A stretch of 64,000 nucleotides of DNA from Schizochytrium sp. CCTCC M209059. Taxonomy: Eukaryota; Sar; Bigyra; Thraustochytrida; Thraustochytriidae. The notes below the pieces were generated by a model. That model was given only the letters and a program-made list of their open reading frames with translations, was not told the origin of the DNA and made no database searches. Made by a program: the position numbers and the translations under genes. Positions 29,803 through 40,435 of this stretch are shown here, piece by piece. The stretch is taken from assembly GCA_000818945.1 (NCBI GenBank), contig KN805415.1, forward strand, positions 228,137 to 292,136. Direction: 5' to 3'. The stretch's first letter is position 1. The number at the start of each line of letters is the position of its first letter.

Positions 29803-30482
29803 TTGAAGGAGCGTAATATCGTCCCCTTCTCACATGTGCGAGGATGGGAGGGAGTTCCCCCAGAGTAGACGAGGAGTCTCAATGGTGCTGCCTTTTTCTA
29901 CGTTCCCCCTTTTTTCCGCGTCTGGGCGTCATCTTTTCCTTGCCACCCGCTTCTTGTACATTCATTTTCAATCAATCAATCAGCAGCAACCCCCAAAATT
30001 CTTTGAATACAGCTACCAATCTGTTTTCCATTTTCCTCGCTTTGCTCTCTTTCTTTGTCTCTTCTGGTTTCTTCCATTGCGACCTTATCCATTTGCTCCA
30101 TTTGCTTGTTGGGACGGGAAATATCTGTTGGCCAAGCGCAAGTCTCGCAGAGTGTGCACGATGATCAAGCAAGACATCATGAATCATTCAAGACAAGATA
30201 TGAGAATGAAAAAAAACAAAACAAAATAACGTGGGCTTCGAACATTTACGAATGCTGATTTCCACCACAAAAAAAAAGCATCGCTCCGTGCTTGTCCAAG
30301 TCCCCTCGGAATGCAGACAGCCAAAGCATCCATCATTAATGCATCCTCTTGTCTAAAAGTCAAAGATGCCTAACGCCGACCTTGTTCCGCTCCTCTATCT
30401 TTGTTCGTTGCATGTATGTGGCTCGTTGCAGTCAAAAGTATCATGTTGATGCCGAAAAATGACAGAGACAGCATCCTAACAC
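29803..30482. other. Convergent 3' spacer
   Basis: A 680 bp, AT-richer stretch between the ends of Maf1 and the CHORD gene. No gene or repeat of note. Confidence 0.6.
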
Positions 30483-31677
30483 TTACTTGGCGTTCGCCAC
30501 GCCCTCGAGGGCAGTCGTAATAACTTTACCGAGATCCGCAGAAACAGCATCCCACACCTTGTCTGCATCTTCACCGCTGCCAGACTCATGCTTCGCCTTG
30601 AGGGCATCTCGCGCGGCGTCGAACGCAGATCCGGGAACGCCAATATCCGCAAGCGTCTTGCGCGTGGCAGAGAGCTTGTCAAATCCAGTAAAGATGCGCT
30701 GAGGCGCACCCTCGGTGATTGTATCGCCGGCAGCCTCAGCGCGAACATCGGTGCCGCCAAGAAACATCTGCTTGCCTTGCTTCTCGGTGGTATGAGGGCC
30801 AACACAGCAGCCTTCGATGGCCTCAAAGGAGTCCCAATCCCAGCCGACCTTGTCGGGGCAGCACGAGTAAAACTTGCGCAAATCGTGAAAGACCGGAGGC
30901 TTGGCGTGGTATTTGCATGCAGTCTCGTTGTTCTCTGACTCGGTGTACCACGCATTGCAGCCAAAGTGTTCACAGTGAAGCTTGCCCGCGCGATCACTAG
31001 CCGACGATCCACCACTCTTGCCCTCGGCCTTGTTTTTCGCAGCGAGCTTGGCATCAGCAGCGGCGCGCGCTGCCGCCACCGAGGAGACGCCCTTGGGTTT
31101 TGACCCAGAGTCTGTTTTCGCGTTTGTCGTTGCCGCTGCGGATGACGATGACGATGCCTTCGAGGCGTCGTCGCCTGCTCCTGCTGCTGGGCTTTCTGTC
31201 TCTGAAGAGGGCGGCTCAAACCCCAGGGCCTCCATCGACTGCGAGGCCCCGTTCTTCAAAAAGAGCTCGCCACCGCTTTCAAGGAAGCTGTTGACAGGCG
31301 CATCAAAGGGCGCAACGAAACCATCAGACTTTTCGAAATGTACCGCGTCTTCGTCAAGTGCGGACTCTGGGTGCTTTTTGTTGTATGCCTCAACAAAGGT
31401 GCCAATCAATCGCTGCACTGGCCCGGACCGCCACGACTTGGGCAGCGTCAGCTTGATGGTCATCTTGAGATCATCCTGTACCGCACAAGTGGTTGTTTGT
31501 CAGTATCACCGCACGCATGTCAGTTTTCTCTTCTAAAATCTTTGCTCAAGCAAGTGAGTGAGCGAGCGAGCGTGCGTGCAAGCAGGAGCTCAACACAAAC
31601 GGGTGCTTCTCCTTCTCCACTTGCTTCGGAGTCGCACTTACCTCTAGAGTATCTTCAAAGTGCAGAAAAACCTTCAT
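30483..31677 (-). CDS. Single-CHORD zinc protein (two exons)
   Basis: The model is exon 1 at 31642-31677 and exon 2 at 30483-31475, giving 342 residues. The 166 bp intron has GTAAG donor and CAG acceptor. Joining keeps frame and gives FEDTLEDDLKMTIKLTLP, a smooth continuation of the conserved N-terminal beta region. The first about 100 residues form a domain I do not recognise by name (LPKSWRSGPVQRLIGTFVEAY). A low-complexity Ser/Ala/Lys linker follows. A CHORD zinc domain covers about 185-250: CEHFGC, CKYHAKPPVFHDLRKFYSCC, then FEAIEGCCVGPH, with the Cys/His ligands visible. CHORD proteins such as RAR1 and CHP1 act as Hsp90-linked chaperone partners. Here there is one CHORD and no CS domain, so the role is uncertain. 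Confidence 0.85.
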
Positions 31678-32349
31678 GGTAGATTCCAGCAGATCCTTCG
31701 CTCCCGAGAAGCGTCGCGTCGCGTCGCGTCCCCGTCTCCTTCTCTCTCTCCGGACAGGCCACCTCAACTTGTCGCCGTCCTCGTCAGCGTCGTCGTTGAT
31801 GTTCTGGAGCTTCCGGCTAAACCCCCCGGTGCAAGATATCCCGTCACTGAATGTAATTTTACCATACTATAGGCCTTAATTTGCAATCCGTCCTCTCGGA
31901 TACCCGGGTAAACCCTCGCGCTGCCTGTCTGTCTGGCCGAGGCGGCGTCAACTACGAGGCGGCGGCAGAGCAATCACCGCGCGCTCGCAGCCGACCGCAC
32001 CCGCCCGTCGCGCCTGCGAAGGGACCAGCGCTCGCCGCCGTACGCCCGACTCCGGCCCTCGCCCCCGCGCGCTCGCGCCCGCACGTAAGTCGAGTCCGAG
32101 AAACCGCGGAGAGAAAGATGGAGAGAGAAAGAGGGGGAATGCTGCTGCTGCTGCCGCCAAGAAGGCCTCGGGCGGCCCTGGCGAGCGAGCGAGCGAGCGA
32201 GCGAGCGGCGCTGGCGCTGCGCACAATGAAGATTGCAGAGAAGAAGAGCTAACGGAGAGACGATCGCTGTGGCGAACGTTGACAATGCATGAATTTGCGC
32301 ACCATGGTGATCTTTTGCAACAGAACAGGTCGAAAGCAAAGTCGAAAGC
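31678..32349. promoter_or_regulatory. Divergent promoter region of the CHORD and complex I subunit genes
   Basis: Contains TATAGGCCTT at 31868-31877, one base off the TATAGGCCTA element seen in other spacers. Also holds a GCGTC run (about 31705-31730) and a GAGC run (about 32180-32205). No coding sequence supported. Confidence 0.45.
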
Positions 32350-32954
32350 ATGAGCTTCTTGGCAGCCTCGCGCATCGCGCGCGCAGCAGCGCAAATTCCG
32401 GCCCAGACCGCGCGCCTGACCAAGACGCGCACCATGGCCGGCTCGCCAAAACCCCAGGGCCAGTACCTCTTTGGAGAGGCGGTACGTGACGTTTCGAATG
32501 ATGACTTTTTCGCGCATTCGTTTTGATGTCAAGCTTTGACCTTTGAACTAACGAGCAGCATCTCTCTCTCCCTCTCTCTTTTGCATCATTATGCATCTTT
32601 TTGCATCTCTTTACATGTGTACATGAATATGCGACGATCATGTGCAATCGACGGCATGGATGATTTTTGTTTGTTGCAAAACAGCCGGGCGCCAAGTCGG
32701 AAGGCTGGGAGACCATCTACATTGGCGGCATGACCCTGTGCTTTGTCACCGCCGGCGTGGGTCTCTGGTTCAAGCCGAACACGGACATTGACGTTTGGGC
32801 CCGCGACGAGGCTTTGACTCGCGAGGTTCTCGCTGATGCCGGTGAGGAGCTCGAGGTAGGCCGCAACTACTCGCAGGAGAAGTACGGCAATGTCTTTACC
32901 AAGGCTGGCCATGGCCTCAAGCCCACGCGTATGGCCGACGCTGACGAAGAGTAA
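32350..32954 (+). CDS. Complex I ESSS/NDUFB11-like subunit (two exons)
   Basis: Exon 1 is 32350-32481 and exon 2 is 32685-32954, with a 203 bp intron (GTACGT..ACAG, phase 0), giving 133 residues. Residues 1 to about 30 are rich in Ala/Arg/Thr without acidic residues, a typical mitochondrial presequence. After GQYLFGEAPGAKSEGWE comes one transmembrane helix (about 55-73) followed by FKPNTDIDVWARDEALTRE. This motif of a helix, then KPxTxIxxWARxEA, matches my memory of plant and protist ESSS/NDUFB11 subunits of NADH:ubiquinone oxidoreductase, located in the inner mitochondrial membrane. The sequence is short and divergent, so the family call is moderate; the splicing model and mitochondrial targeting are better supported. 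Confidence 0.68.
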
Positions 32955-33598
32955 GGTGCTTCACTGCCATTGCTTGAACCTCTTTGTCTTTGAGTTTGCT
33001 CGTGCACGCAACTCGTGCATGCTGCGCTCACAGCGCATTTGTTATGCGCAACCCAACCCCACCACCATCCCAACACAATGCACCCCATAGTCAGAGTACA
33101 CAAAAGATTTTAAAAACCGATGATGAACGAACGATGTATTCGATCACTCGCTCCTTTCTGTTTTCGACCCACTTGGGCGCTTCATGAGGAGTCTCGAACA
33201 GGGAAGGTTTGAGAAAACACATTTGATGCAAGTAACCAAGTAGCAACTTGCTTTACCATGGCGAGGCCGCACTAAGTTCTCCATTCTTCTTGCTTACTAC
33301 TCTGGTGTCCCAGCATCGGCATCATCGCCAACAAACATCATGTCATGATTGCCCCAGCAACCAATAAAATAAGTTAGGGGAGACCCTCGCCAGTCGGCCA
33401 AAGAAAAGAAGCAGCAAAAATCATAGCGTGACGCAAACCCGATACCCCGCTGGTCGCGCAAGGCAGGGCACGGCCGGGGCGAGCAAGAGGCTGGGCTGGG
33501 CTCGCGCGCGGGACACACGCGAGTCTTTTTGTTGCAGGAGAGCCCTGCCGTCGAGCGATTGGTAGTGAGCGCGCGAGAGTGCGCCTTTGCCAAGCACC
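32955..33598. other. Spacer before SF3A2
   Basis: Between same-strand genes; no coding frame with recognisable content, repeat or RNA gene seen. Confidence 0.55.
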
Positions 33599-34243
33599 AT
33601 GGACCGACAAAATCGCGCAGGCGTCAAGTTTGGCGGCGGTGGCGTGCTCAGCGGGGAGCGCGAGAAACTCAACCGCAAGGAGCGGCTGCGCCGCATTGCT
33701 ATGGAAACAATCGACCTAAACAAGGACCCGTACTTTTTGCGAAACCACCTCGGCACCTACGAGTGCAAGCTTTGTTTGACGTTGCACACGACCGAAGGCA
33801 ACTATTTGGCGCACACGCAGGGCAAACGACATCAAACCAATTTAGCGCGTCGTGCAGCGCGCGACAATCGGGAGAGTGCCCCAACAGACGACGAGCCGAC
33901 CAAGGTTGAGATCAAAAAGACGATCAAAATCGGTCGCCCAGGATACAAGGTGACCAAACTGACTCACCCCGAGTCCGGGGCGCGAGGCCTTACGTTCGAA
34001 CTCGTGTATCCTGAGATTACGCAAGGGCTGCGCCCGCGCCACCGCATCATGTCTGCTTTTGAGCAAAAGGTGGGGCCAAAGGATCCAGCATTTCAGTATC
34101 TCGTTTTTGCGGCCGAGCCGTACGAAACAGTTGGATTCCGAATTCCAAACTCTACAATCGACAGGGGTAGTTTGCACTCTACATGGGATGGGCCTTCGAC
34201 ATTGTTCACGCTGACGTTGTACTTTGCGCAGGATTCGGCATAG
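33599..34243 (+). CDS. SF3A2: Splicing factor SF3a subunit 2 (SF3a66/Prp11)
   Basis: This 214-residue protein is a core part of the U2 snRNP SF3a complex, needed for branch-site recognition. The ATG at 33599 in ACCATGG context gives the conserved start MDRQNRAGVKFGGGGV. A U1-like C2H2 zinc finger covers residues 54-78 with Cys56, Cys59, His72 and His78, followed by the hallmark NLARRAARDN. The region KIGRPGYKVTK and the SF3A2 core (YPEITQGLRPRHRIMSAFEQ, AAEPYETVGFRIP) are all present. The protein stops after the final strand (LFTLTLYF), as fungal Prp11 does; the long Pro-rich tail of animal SF3A2 is absent. No intron is needed. Identification is very secure. Confidence 0.96.
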   Translation: MDRQNRAGVKFGGGGVLSGEREKLNRKERLRRIAMETIDLNKDPYFLRNHLGTYECKLCLTLHTTEGNYLAHTQGKRHQTNLARRAARDNRESAPTDDEPTKVEIKKTIKIGRPGYKVTKLTHPESGARGLTFELVYPEITQGLRPRHRIMSAFEQKVGPKDPAFQYLVFAAEPYETVGFRIPNSTIDRGSLHSTWDGPSTLFTLTLYFAQDSA

Positions 34244-35316
34244 CTGAACGGAATGTAGGCGAGCAAATGAGCAGGGATGTCACATAAGCGAGCAAAGAAG
34301 CGAGCGCAAGAGCGAACGCGTCGCGCGGCGAGAAAATGACGTCACGGTCCTCACTCTCGCTCACGTACTGTCAGTCACACATGCACACCAACTGTTTTCT
34401 TTTTTTCTTTTGAAGAAATCCGGCTCCATTTGCACTGTACACAGGAAGAGGCATGGACGGGCTACGCTTTGCTAGGAAATCGGAACCCTCTTGCATGCGC
34501 GAGGAAGATCTTTGCGTACAACCTACTGCTCGCAAGCAAGTAGAGCAGACTCTCTGTTCGCACCCGATGTGGGATGAGGCCTCGACGCTGTACTCTGCGC
34601 AAAAGATTCATGGCGCGTTTCCACCAATCAAGAAGCAAGGCCAAACAGTCATGTCTATACAAGTCGCTACCCCGAGAACCGCGTGAGTTCTCTTCTTTGA
34701 CCATGCACGTCGAGGTTCTTTGTCACGGACGCAAGATTGACGCAAAGATCGCCATTTCAAGGGTCCGCGAATAAACCGTGACTCTCCAGGTCACCTCGCT
34801 TATTCTAGACCCAAAGACGCGAGCGCGCGCGCGCACACATAACATACCCTACACACGCACACCTACACACGCGTACACCCATTTTGGCTTGATCTTATAG
34901 AAATATACACTAACAGTAAGGCCCCACATTCTCCCACACAAGGGCTGGACTCTCCCTCTGCATCCACTGGCCTACTTCCTCTTCAACCCCTTAAAAATCA
35001 ACCTCCCACAGTGCACGCACGGCGGGGCGGTTTGCGCCCTCGACGGTCGGAAAGCCCGCACAGGTCTTTTCCTCACGGTGGCGGCCATTTCCGACTTGCG
35101 CGAGCCCATTCCGCACTGGCGCGGCGCGGAAACTCGACTTGCGGCCGCGGCCATAGCCGACTTGCGGCGGCCCCCGCGCGCGGCCTCGCGCACGTATAGT
35201 AAGTAGTACTACAGCTGCGCAGAGGCGAGGCAGCAGGCAGGCGATCGATCGATCGTCAGACTCCGAACCGCCGCCCTCGCGCCGCCCGCGCAGCCGCCCG
35301 CGCCGCCCGCCCGACC
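34244..35316. promoter_or_regulatory. Spacer upstream of G-alpha 1 with ACTTGCGG elements
   Basis: Contains a CA-rich repeat (about 34815-34875) and three strong ACTTGCG elements: 35092-35100, 35135-35145 and CATAGCCGACTTGCGGC at 35152-35168, about 150-225 bp before the G-alpha start. No gene seen. Confidence 0.55.
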
Positions 35317-36736
35317 ATGGGAGCATGTGAGTTCGGGTCGAGGTTGGCTTGTCTAGGTATTCTCTCATTTCATCTCGTCTCATCTCATCTCATCTGATCA
35401 AAGCTACCTACGTGTTGGAAAGATGAAAAGGAAAGAAAAAAAGAGAAGAGCACATGACAGACATGAGTTTCTCGTCGATGACTCCGAGGGACGAGAGCGA
35501 GCAAGAGAGCGAAAGGAGATGCAATAGGGAACGAGGACTGACGAAGATGTCGCTGTTTACTTGACGCGCGATGAACAAACAGGCGGGACCAAACTGAGCG
35601 AGGCCGAGGTGCAGGAGAAAAGGCGCGACCAGGAGATTGCGCGCGCCAATGCAAAGGACCGGAACAAGGACCGGAACCGCATCAAGCTGCTGCTGCTGGG
35701 CGCCGGCGAAAGTGGCAAGAGCACGATCTTTAAGCAGATGAAGCTTCTCTACGGGCAAAACAAGGGATTCACCGAGTCGGAGCTGTCGAAGGCGGCGCTC
35801 ACCATCTACTCGAACGTGATTTCGGACTTTCAGGAGGTGCTGACGCGCTGCGCTGAATTCGGGCCATACGACCCATCGCTCAAGGAGTCTGCAGAGGCCG
35901 TGCTGCTGATGCCGTTCGAGGCGCCGACAGCGTACATTGACGCCTCGATGGCGAGCGTGATGAAGAATCTGTGGGAAGATGAAGGCGTGCAGCAAACGTG
36001 GGCGGCCCGGGCTAACTTTCAGGTCCAAGACGCCCTGGCGAATTACATGGCCAAAATCGAGGAGATCGGCAAAGAAAACTACGTGCCAACGACGCAGGAC
36101 GTTCTGCTGACGCGCGTCCGGACCTCGGGTATCGTGGAGGACCACTTTTTGATCGAGGGTGTCGAGTTTGTCATGTTTGACGTGGGCGGCCAGCGCAACG
36201 AGCGCCGCAAGTGGATTCACTGTTTCGAGGATGTGACGGCTGTGATTTTCGTGGCAGCCATCAACGAGTACGATCAGGTTCTCTACGAGGACAACAAGGT
36301 GAACCGCATGGACGAGGCGGTGATTCTCTTTGAGGAGATTTGCAACTCCAAGTGGTTCACGCAGACCTCGATGATTCTCTTTCTGAACAAGGCCGATCTC
36401 TTTCGGGAAAAGCTTGTGACGAGCCCCTTTCGCGTGGACCAGGGCCCAGATACCCGCTTTCTGGATTTCGCGGGTCCTGTGGTTGTGCCTGGCACCCAGA
36501 GCGCCGAGATCGGAACGCCCGAGTACGAGGCCTGCTACGAGGCTGCCGCCGAATATTGCCTCGAGCTCTTTGTCTCGCGCAAGAAGAACCCGAATAAGCG
36601 CGTGTACCATCACATTACCACGGCGACAGACTCGCGAAACATCAACACCGTCTTTGATGCCTGCCGCGACATTATTCTCAAGAGCAACCTGTTGGCTGGA
36701 GGCTTTTTCGATGCCAGCGATAAGGACAGCGTGTAA
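35317..36736 (+). CDS. Heterotrimeric G-protein alpha subunit 1 (two exons)
   Basis: Exon 1 is 35317-35326 and exon 2 is 35583-36736, giving 387 residues. The 256 bp intron (GTGAGT..ACAG) splits codon 4 as T|GC, giving MGACGTKLSE. This restores the Gly2 myristoylation and Cys4 palmitoylation sites, and the P-loop GAGESGKST falls at residues 43-51, identical to the two neighbouring G-alpha genes, which supports the model. Switch I reads TRVRTSGIVE with the catalytic Arg; switch II is DVGGQRNERRKWIH with the catalytic Gln; NKAD and TTATDSRNI are the base-recognition motifs. The helical domain lies between about 70 and 190. It acts at the inner plasma membrane as a GTP-dependent switch below receptors. 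The C-terminus runs 8 residues past the usual end, which may alter receptor coupling. Confidence 0.95.
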
Positions 36737-38281
36737 ATCAGCTCGGGCCGTATAGACGAGAGGGGAAAACGGCCGGTCTTTTTTCCTTTGTCTTCTCTTC
36801 CCTCTTGCTGCCTTGCGCGGCGGGAGGCCAGCCTGGCCTGGAGTGCACGCTGTACTGTCTGCGCGAATGTGGACTGCTCGTGCGTTGTGTAGTCTCGTCG
36901 CGTTGGCTTTTTGAGCATCCATTTTCTTGCCTTTATCTTTTTCGACTTTTTCTCCACCTCGCTCTCTCTCTCTCTCGCCCTTTTTATCCCTCCCGTTCTC
37001 CGTACCTCTCTCGTCTTTCTGGGGAGCAAGATCCGCGCCTGCCAAGCACGTAGCGCAAACGATAGCCATTTCGCGCAGAGATGCATTTTCCGAAAGATGA
37101 AGATAATTTTCGTACATTGTTGTTGTTCGTTTTTCTTTCTCGTTAGCCCTGGCTAGCCATGTAAAACGGGACGAAATGTGGACGAAATCTTTGCTCGCGT
37201 TATCCGTCTGGGCATGATTCGATCTACACTGCGTGTTATGAAATTGAGTTGAGTTTTAGTTTTCCGTGTCCAACTTTTTATCCCAGCGTTTGAGGTTCTG
37301 AAAAGTGTTTTCGATTGAGATTTAGGTGAAAGACTGATTTGGCGGCTGCGAATATTAAGTAGTCTAGTTGATCAGAAGAGGGCCGAGTCTCGTCCCGAAA
37401 AAGACGAAGACCCTCTTTCTTGTGGGAGTTTCGAGTAGTAAATTAAAAAATTGCGTTGCGCTCGGGAAACGTATTGATGCGGACTTCAAGCTGAAGGTGC
37501 ATGAGCATACCAGGTGCATCCTGTCTTCAGTGGACGCTGGTAACAGTCACAAGTGTCGCACGGGTTTCAAGCAAACGATGACCTTAATTTGCATGAAATA
37601 TCTTTTTTTTTCCTTTGGTAGTAGACTCGACCAAAAGCTGTTCACTATTCGCAGCAACCTTTGCAATTTCTTTTCTTTCTCCAAGACAGTGAGTGCTTTG
37701 TGAATTTCTTTTTTGTTTTTTTTCCTCCGAGACAGTGCGTGCTTTGCGGTATTTCTCCAAGACAGTGAGTGCTTTGCGATATTTTTTCTTTCTCCAAGAC
37801 AGTGAGTACTTTGTGATTCTTTTGTCTTCAAGACCGTGATTGCTTCGTTCTGGTGATGTAGTGCTTCACGTATACTCATCTTTTTCTTCTTTATTATCGT
37901 CTCCACGTAGGACAGATTTGTCGCTCAGAGTCAAAAATTAGGCAAGCACGCAAGCTCTCATCAAGAATGTGATCAATAGTAGATAACGAAAGTTGGTTGT
38001 TACGGAGATGTGGGATGTAAAGTTGGCGCTTCTCACGAGAGCAGGCCTAACGACGAGAAGAGGAACAGAAGGAGCACGGGCGGCTGAAACGATGTGTAAC
38101 GCGCTGGCAAAAGAAATCGCAGCAGTGACCGTGCTGCTGGAGACGATGTCGCGGGCGGCTCGCGCGGCTGTGGCCTCGAGGCCGCTTGGGTAACTGTGTT
38201 TGGCTAATCTGTAGTGGGAAAAGGAGGTCACCCAAACGACCGAAGCGCACAGGCAAGCGGGATTGCGTGGACACGTGGGTT
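36737..38281. other. Convergent spacer between G-alpha 1 and G-alpha 2
   Basis: A 1.5 kb AT-richer stretch with the tandem repeat at 37678-37850. No gene supported. Confidence 0.6.
37678..37850. repeat. Degenerate tandem repeat, 4-5 units of about 35-48 bp
   Basis: Units share a core like CCAAGACAGTGAGTGCTTTG separated by T-rich linkers, starting near 37678, 37726, 37757, 37793 and 37829. The last unit is the most diverged. Confidence 0.8.
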
Positions 38282-39646
38282 TTACATGAAGCCGTTGTCG
38301 AGAAGGTTGCTGCGGAGCACAATATCCTTGGCAGACTCCATGACAACCCTGACCTGGTCGGTGTCGGTGGCGGCGGTGACCTTGACGTAGATCTCGCGGT
38401 TGCTCTTGGAGACGGTGGCCGTGCCGGCTTGCTTGTAGAGGTCGGTGAGGTACTTGGTGGTGGCCATGTAGACCTGCTCGAACTCGGCCGTGCCTTCGGT
38501 TGCCGAAGCAGTGCCCGGGACGTTTTCGGGGCCCTGATAGTCGACGTTGCGGGGGTTGGGCCCGTCGTCGACGCGAAAGGGCGAGTACTGCAGCTTTTCG
38601 CGGAAGAGATCGCGCTTGTTGAGGAAGAGAATCATGCTCTTGTCACGGAACCACTTAGACTCGCACATCTCCTTGAAGAGCGCGACAGACTCGTCCTGAC
38701 GGTTCATGGACTGATCCTCGTAGAGCACCTGATCGTACTCGGATATGGCGGCGACAAAGATGACAGCGGTGACATTATCGAAGCAGTGGATCCACTTCTT
38801 CCTCTCGTTGCGCTGGCCACCGACATCGAACATGGCAATGACGACGCCGCCAATGTTGTACTCGGCCTCGACGATACCCGAGGTGCGGACGCGCGAGCGG
38901 AGGAGATCTTGGTTGGATGGGAGGTAGCTGGACTCCGCGATGCGGTCGATGTTCTGCATGTAGTAGGCGAGAGCATCCTGAACCTGAAAGTTAGAGCGCT
39001 GGCGCCAGGTGTCCTGGACACCGGCGTCTTCCCAGATGCTCTTGAGCTTCTGGGCGACCTCTTTGTCGATGGTGATGCCATCCTCGAGGCCCATGATCTC
39101 GTCGGCAAGTTCAGGGTCTTCTGCGGGCGTGATGAGTTCACAGTTGGCCAGAAGCACCTTCATGTTGCTCATGATGTTGGCGTAGACGACCTTGACACCG
39201 GCCTGGAGCTCGGACTGGGTAAAGCCATGTTGTTCCGAGAAGAGAATCTTCATTTGCTTGAAGAGGGTGGACTTGCCGGACTCGCCGGCGCCCAGGAGAA
39301 GGAACTTGAGCTTGTTGGCCTCGGCTGCTTGCCTGTGGCGTTCAATCGATTCGCGTCGCATCGTGGCGTGCAAGAGTGTCAGTCATTCAGTGTTCGGAGA
39401 GGAGTACGTACGTTCAGGGAGGAAAAGAGAAAAAGAAAGAAAGAAGGGCGCCGCCATCGCGATGGACGCGGGCGCGGGCGCGGACGCAGCGACATCCACT
39501 TCTATTCCTCTTCCTCCTCCTGCAGCTGCTGCTGCTGCTGCTGCTGCTAGTTCAACTTACTGCGCGCGGGCCATGGCCTCGAGCTGCTTGTTGCGGTTCG
39601 CCTCCGCCTGCTCCTCCGCCGACATGCTGCTTCCACAGGCGCCCAT
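38282..39646 (-). CDS. Heterotrimeric G-protein alpha subunit 2 (two exons)
   Basis: Exon 1 is 39561-39646 and exon 2 is 38282-39332, giving 378 residues. The 228 bp intron has GTAAGT donor and CACAG acceptor; no AG lies between the pyrimidine-rich stretch and that acceptor. The joined start MGACGSSMSAEEQAEANRNK parallels G-alpha 3, and the P-loop GAGESGKST again falls at 43-51. Switch I is SRVRTSGIVE, switch II DVGGQRNERKKWIHCF, and base-recognition motifs are NKRD and TAATDTDQV. Gly2 and Cys4 are present for lipidation. The C-terminus (LRSNLLDNGFM) has canonical length, so it should dock into a receptor normally. It points away from G-alpha 3 and converges on G-alpha 1. Confidence 0.95.
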
Positions 39647-40206
39647 CTTGCTCGCTCGCTCGACTCTGCTCGACTCTGCTCTGCTCTGCTCTGCTCTGCT
39701 CTGCTGCGCTGCGCTCTGCTCCGCTCTGCTCCGCTCTGCTGCGCTGCGCTGCTCCGCGCTCTCCCGCTCCGACGCTACGCTGCGCTGCGCGGGACCGGGG
39801 TCTGCTCTCTCTCGCTCGCTCGGCTCTGCTCGGCCGGCTGGCTGTCTGGCTCTGGCTGGCGCACGCGCGCTGCACCGAGATGGATGGATGGATGGAGTGG
39901 AATGGATGCAGAGGAGGGAGCTGGATGTGTATGGACGGACGACTTCCCGGCTGGCCGGTCGCGCGAGCTCGCCGCCTCTTCGCTCCGCCGGCAGGGCCTG
40001 GGCCGCGCGAAGGCGCGGGAGCGAGCGTGCGTGCGAGGGCGCGAGGGCGCGAGGGCGCGGGCGAGGCGCGGCGCGAGCGGGCGAGGGCGAACGAGGGTCC
40101 GGTTGATTGATTTGTTTTCTTTGTTTTGTTTTCTCTGTTTTCTTTGTTTTGCGCTGCACTCCTCACCCACTTTCCCACTCCCTGCGTGCCGCGCGCGCGC
40201 TCGGTG

Positions 40207-40241
<35 letters not shown>

Positions 40242-40258
40242 TCAAACTTTCTTTCAAA

Positions 40259-40289
<31 letters not shown>

Positions 40290-40306
40290 TCAAACTTTCT
40301 TTCAAA

Positions 40307-40337
<31 letters not shown>

Positions 40338-40435
40338 TCAAACTTTCTTTCTTTCAAACTTTCTTTTTTTCAAACTTTCTTTTTTTCAAACTTTCTTTTT
40401 TTCAAACTTTCTTTCTTTCAAACTTTCTTTCTTCC
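40207..40435. repeat. Compound CTTT microsatellite with CAAACTTTCTTT units
   Basis: A 230 bp pyrimidine tract on the plus strand in which CTTT runs are regularly interrupted by CAAA, giving a higher-order pattern. It makes false Phe/Leu/Ser-rich or Lys/Glu/Arg-rich frames. Confidence 0.92.

Noticed and set aside
35408..37117. 569-codon antisense frame over G-alpha 1
   Set aside because: Compositional shadow; the G-alpha protein is unmistakable on the plus strand.
38186..39550. 454-codon antisense frame over G-alpha 2
   Set aside because: Shadow of the G-alpha coding sequence.
40207..40435. Regular spacing in the CTTT array as a CRISPR-like array
   Set aside because: The units are simple-sequence and the spacers are not unique; this is a eukaryotic microsatellite.
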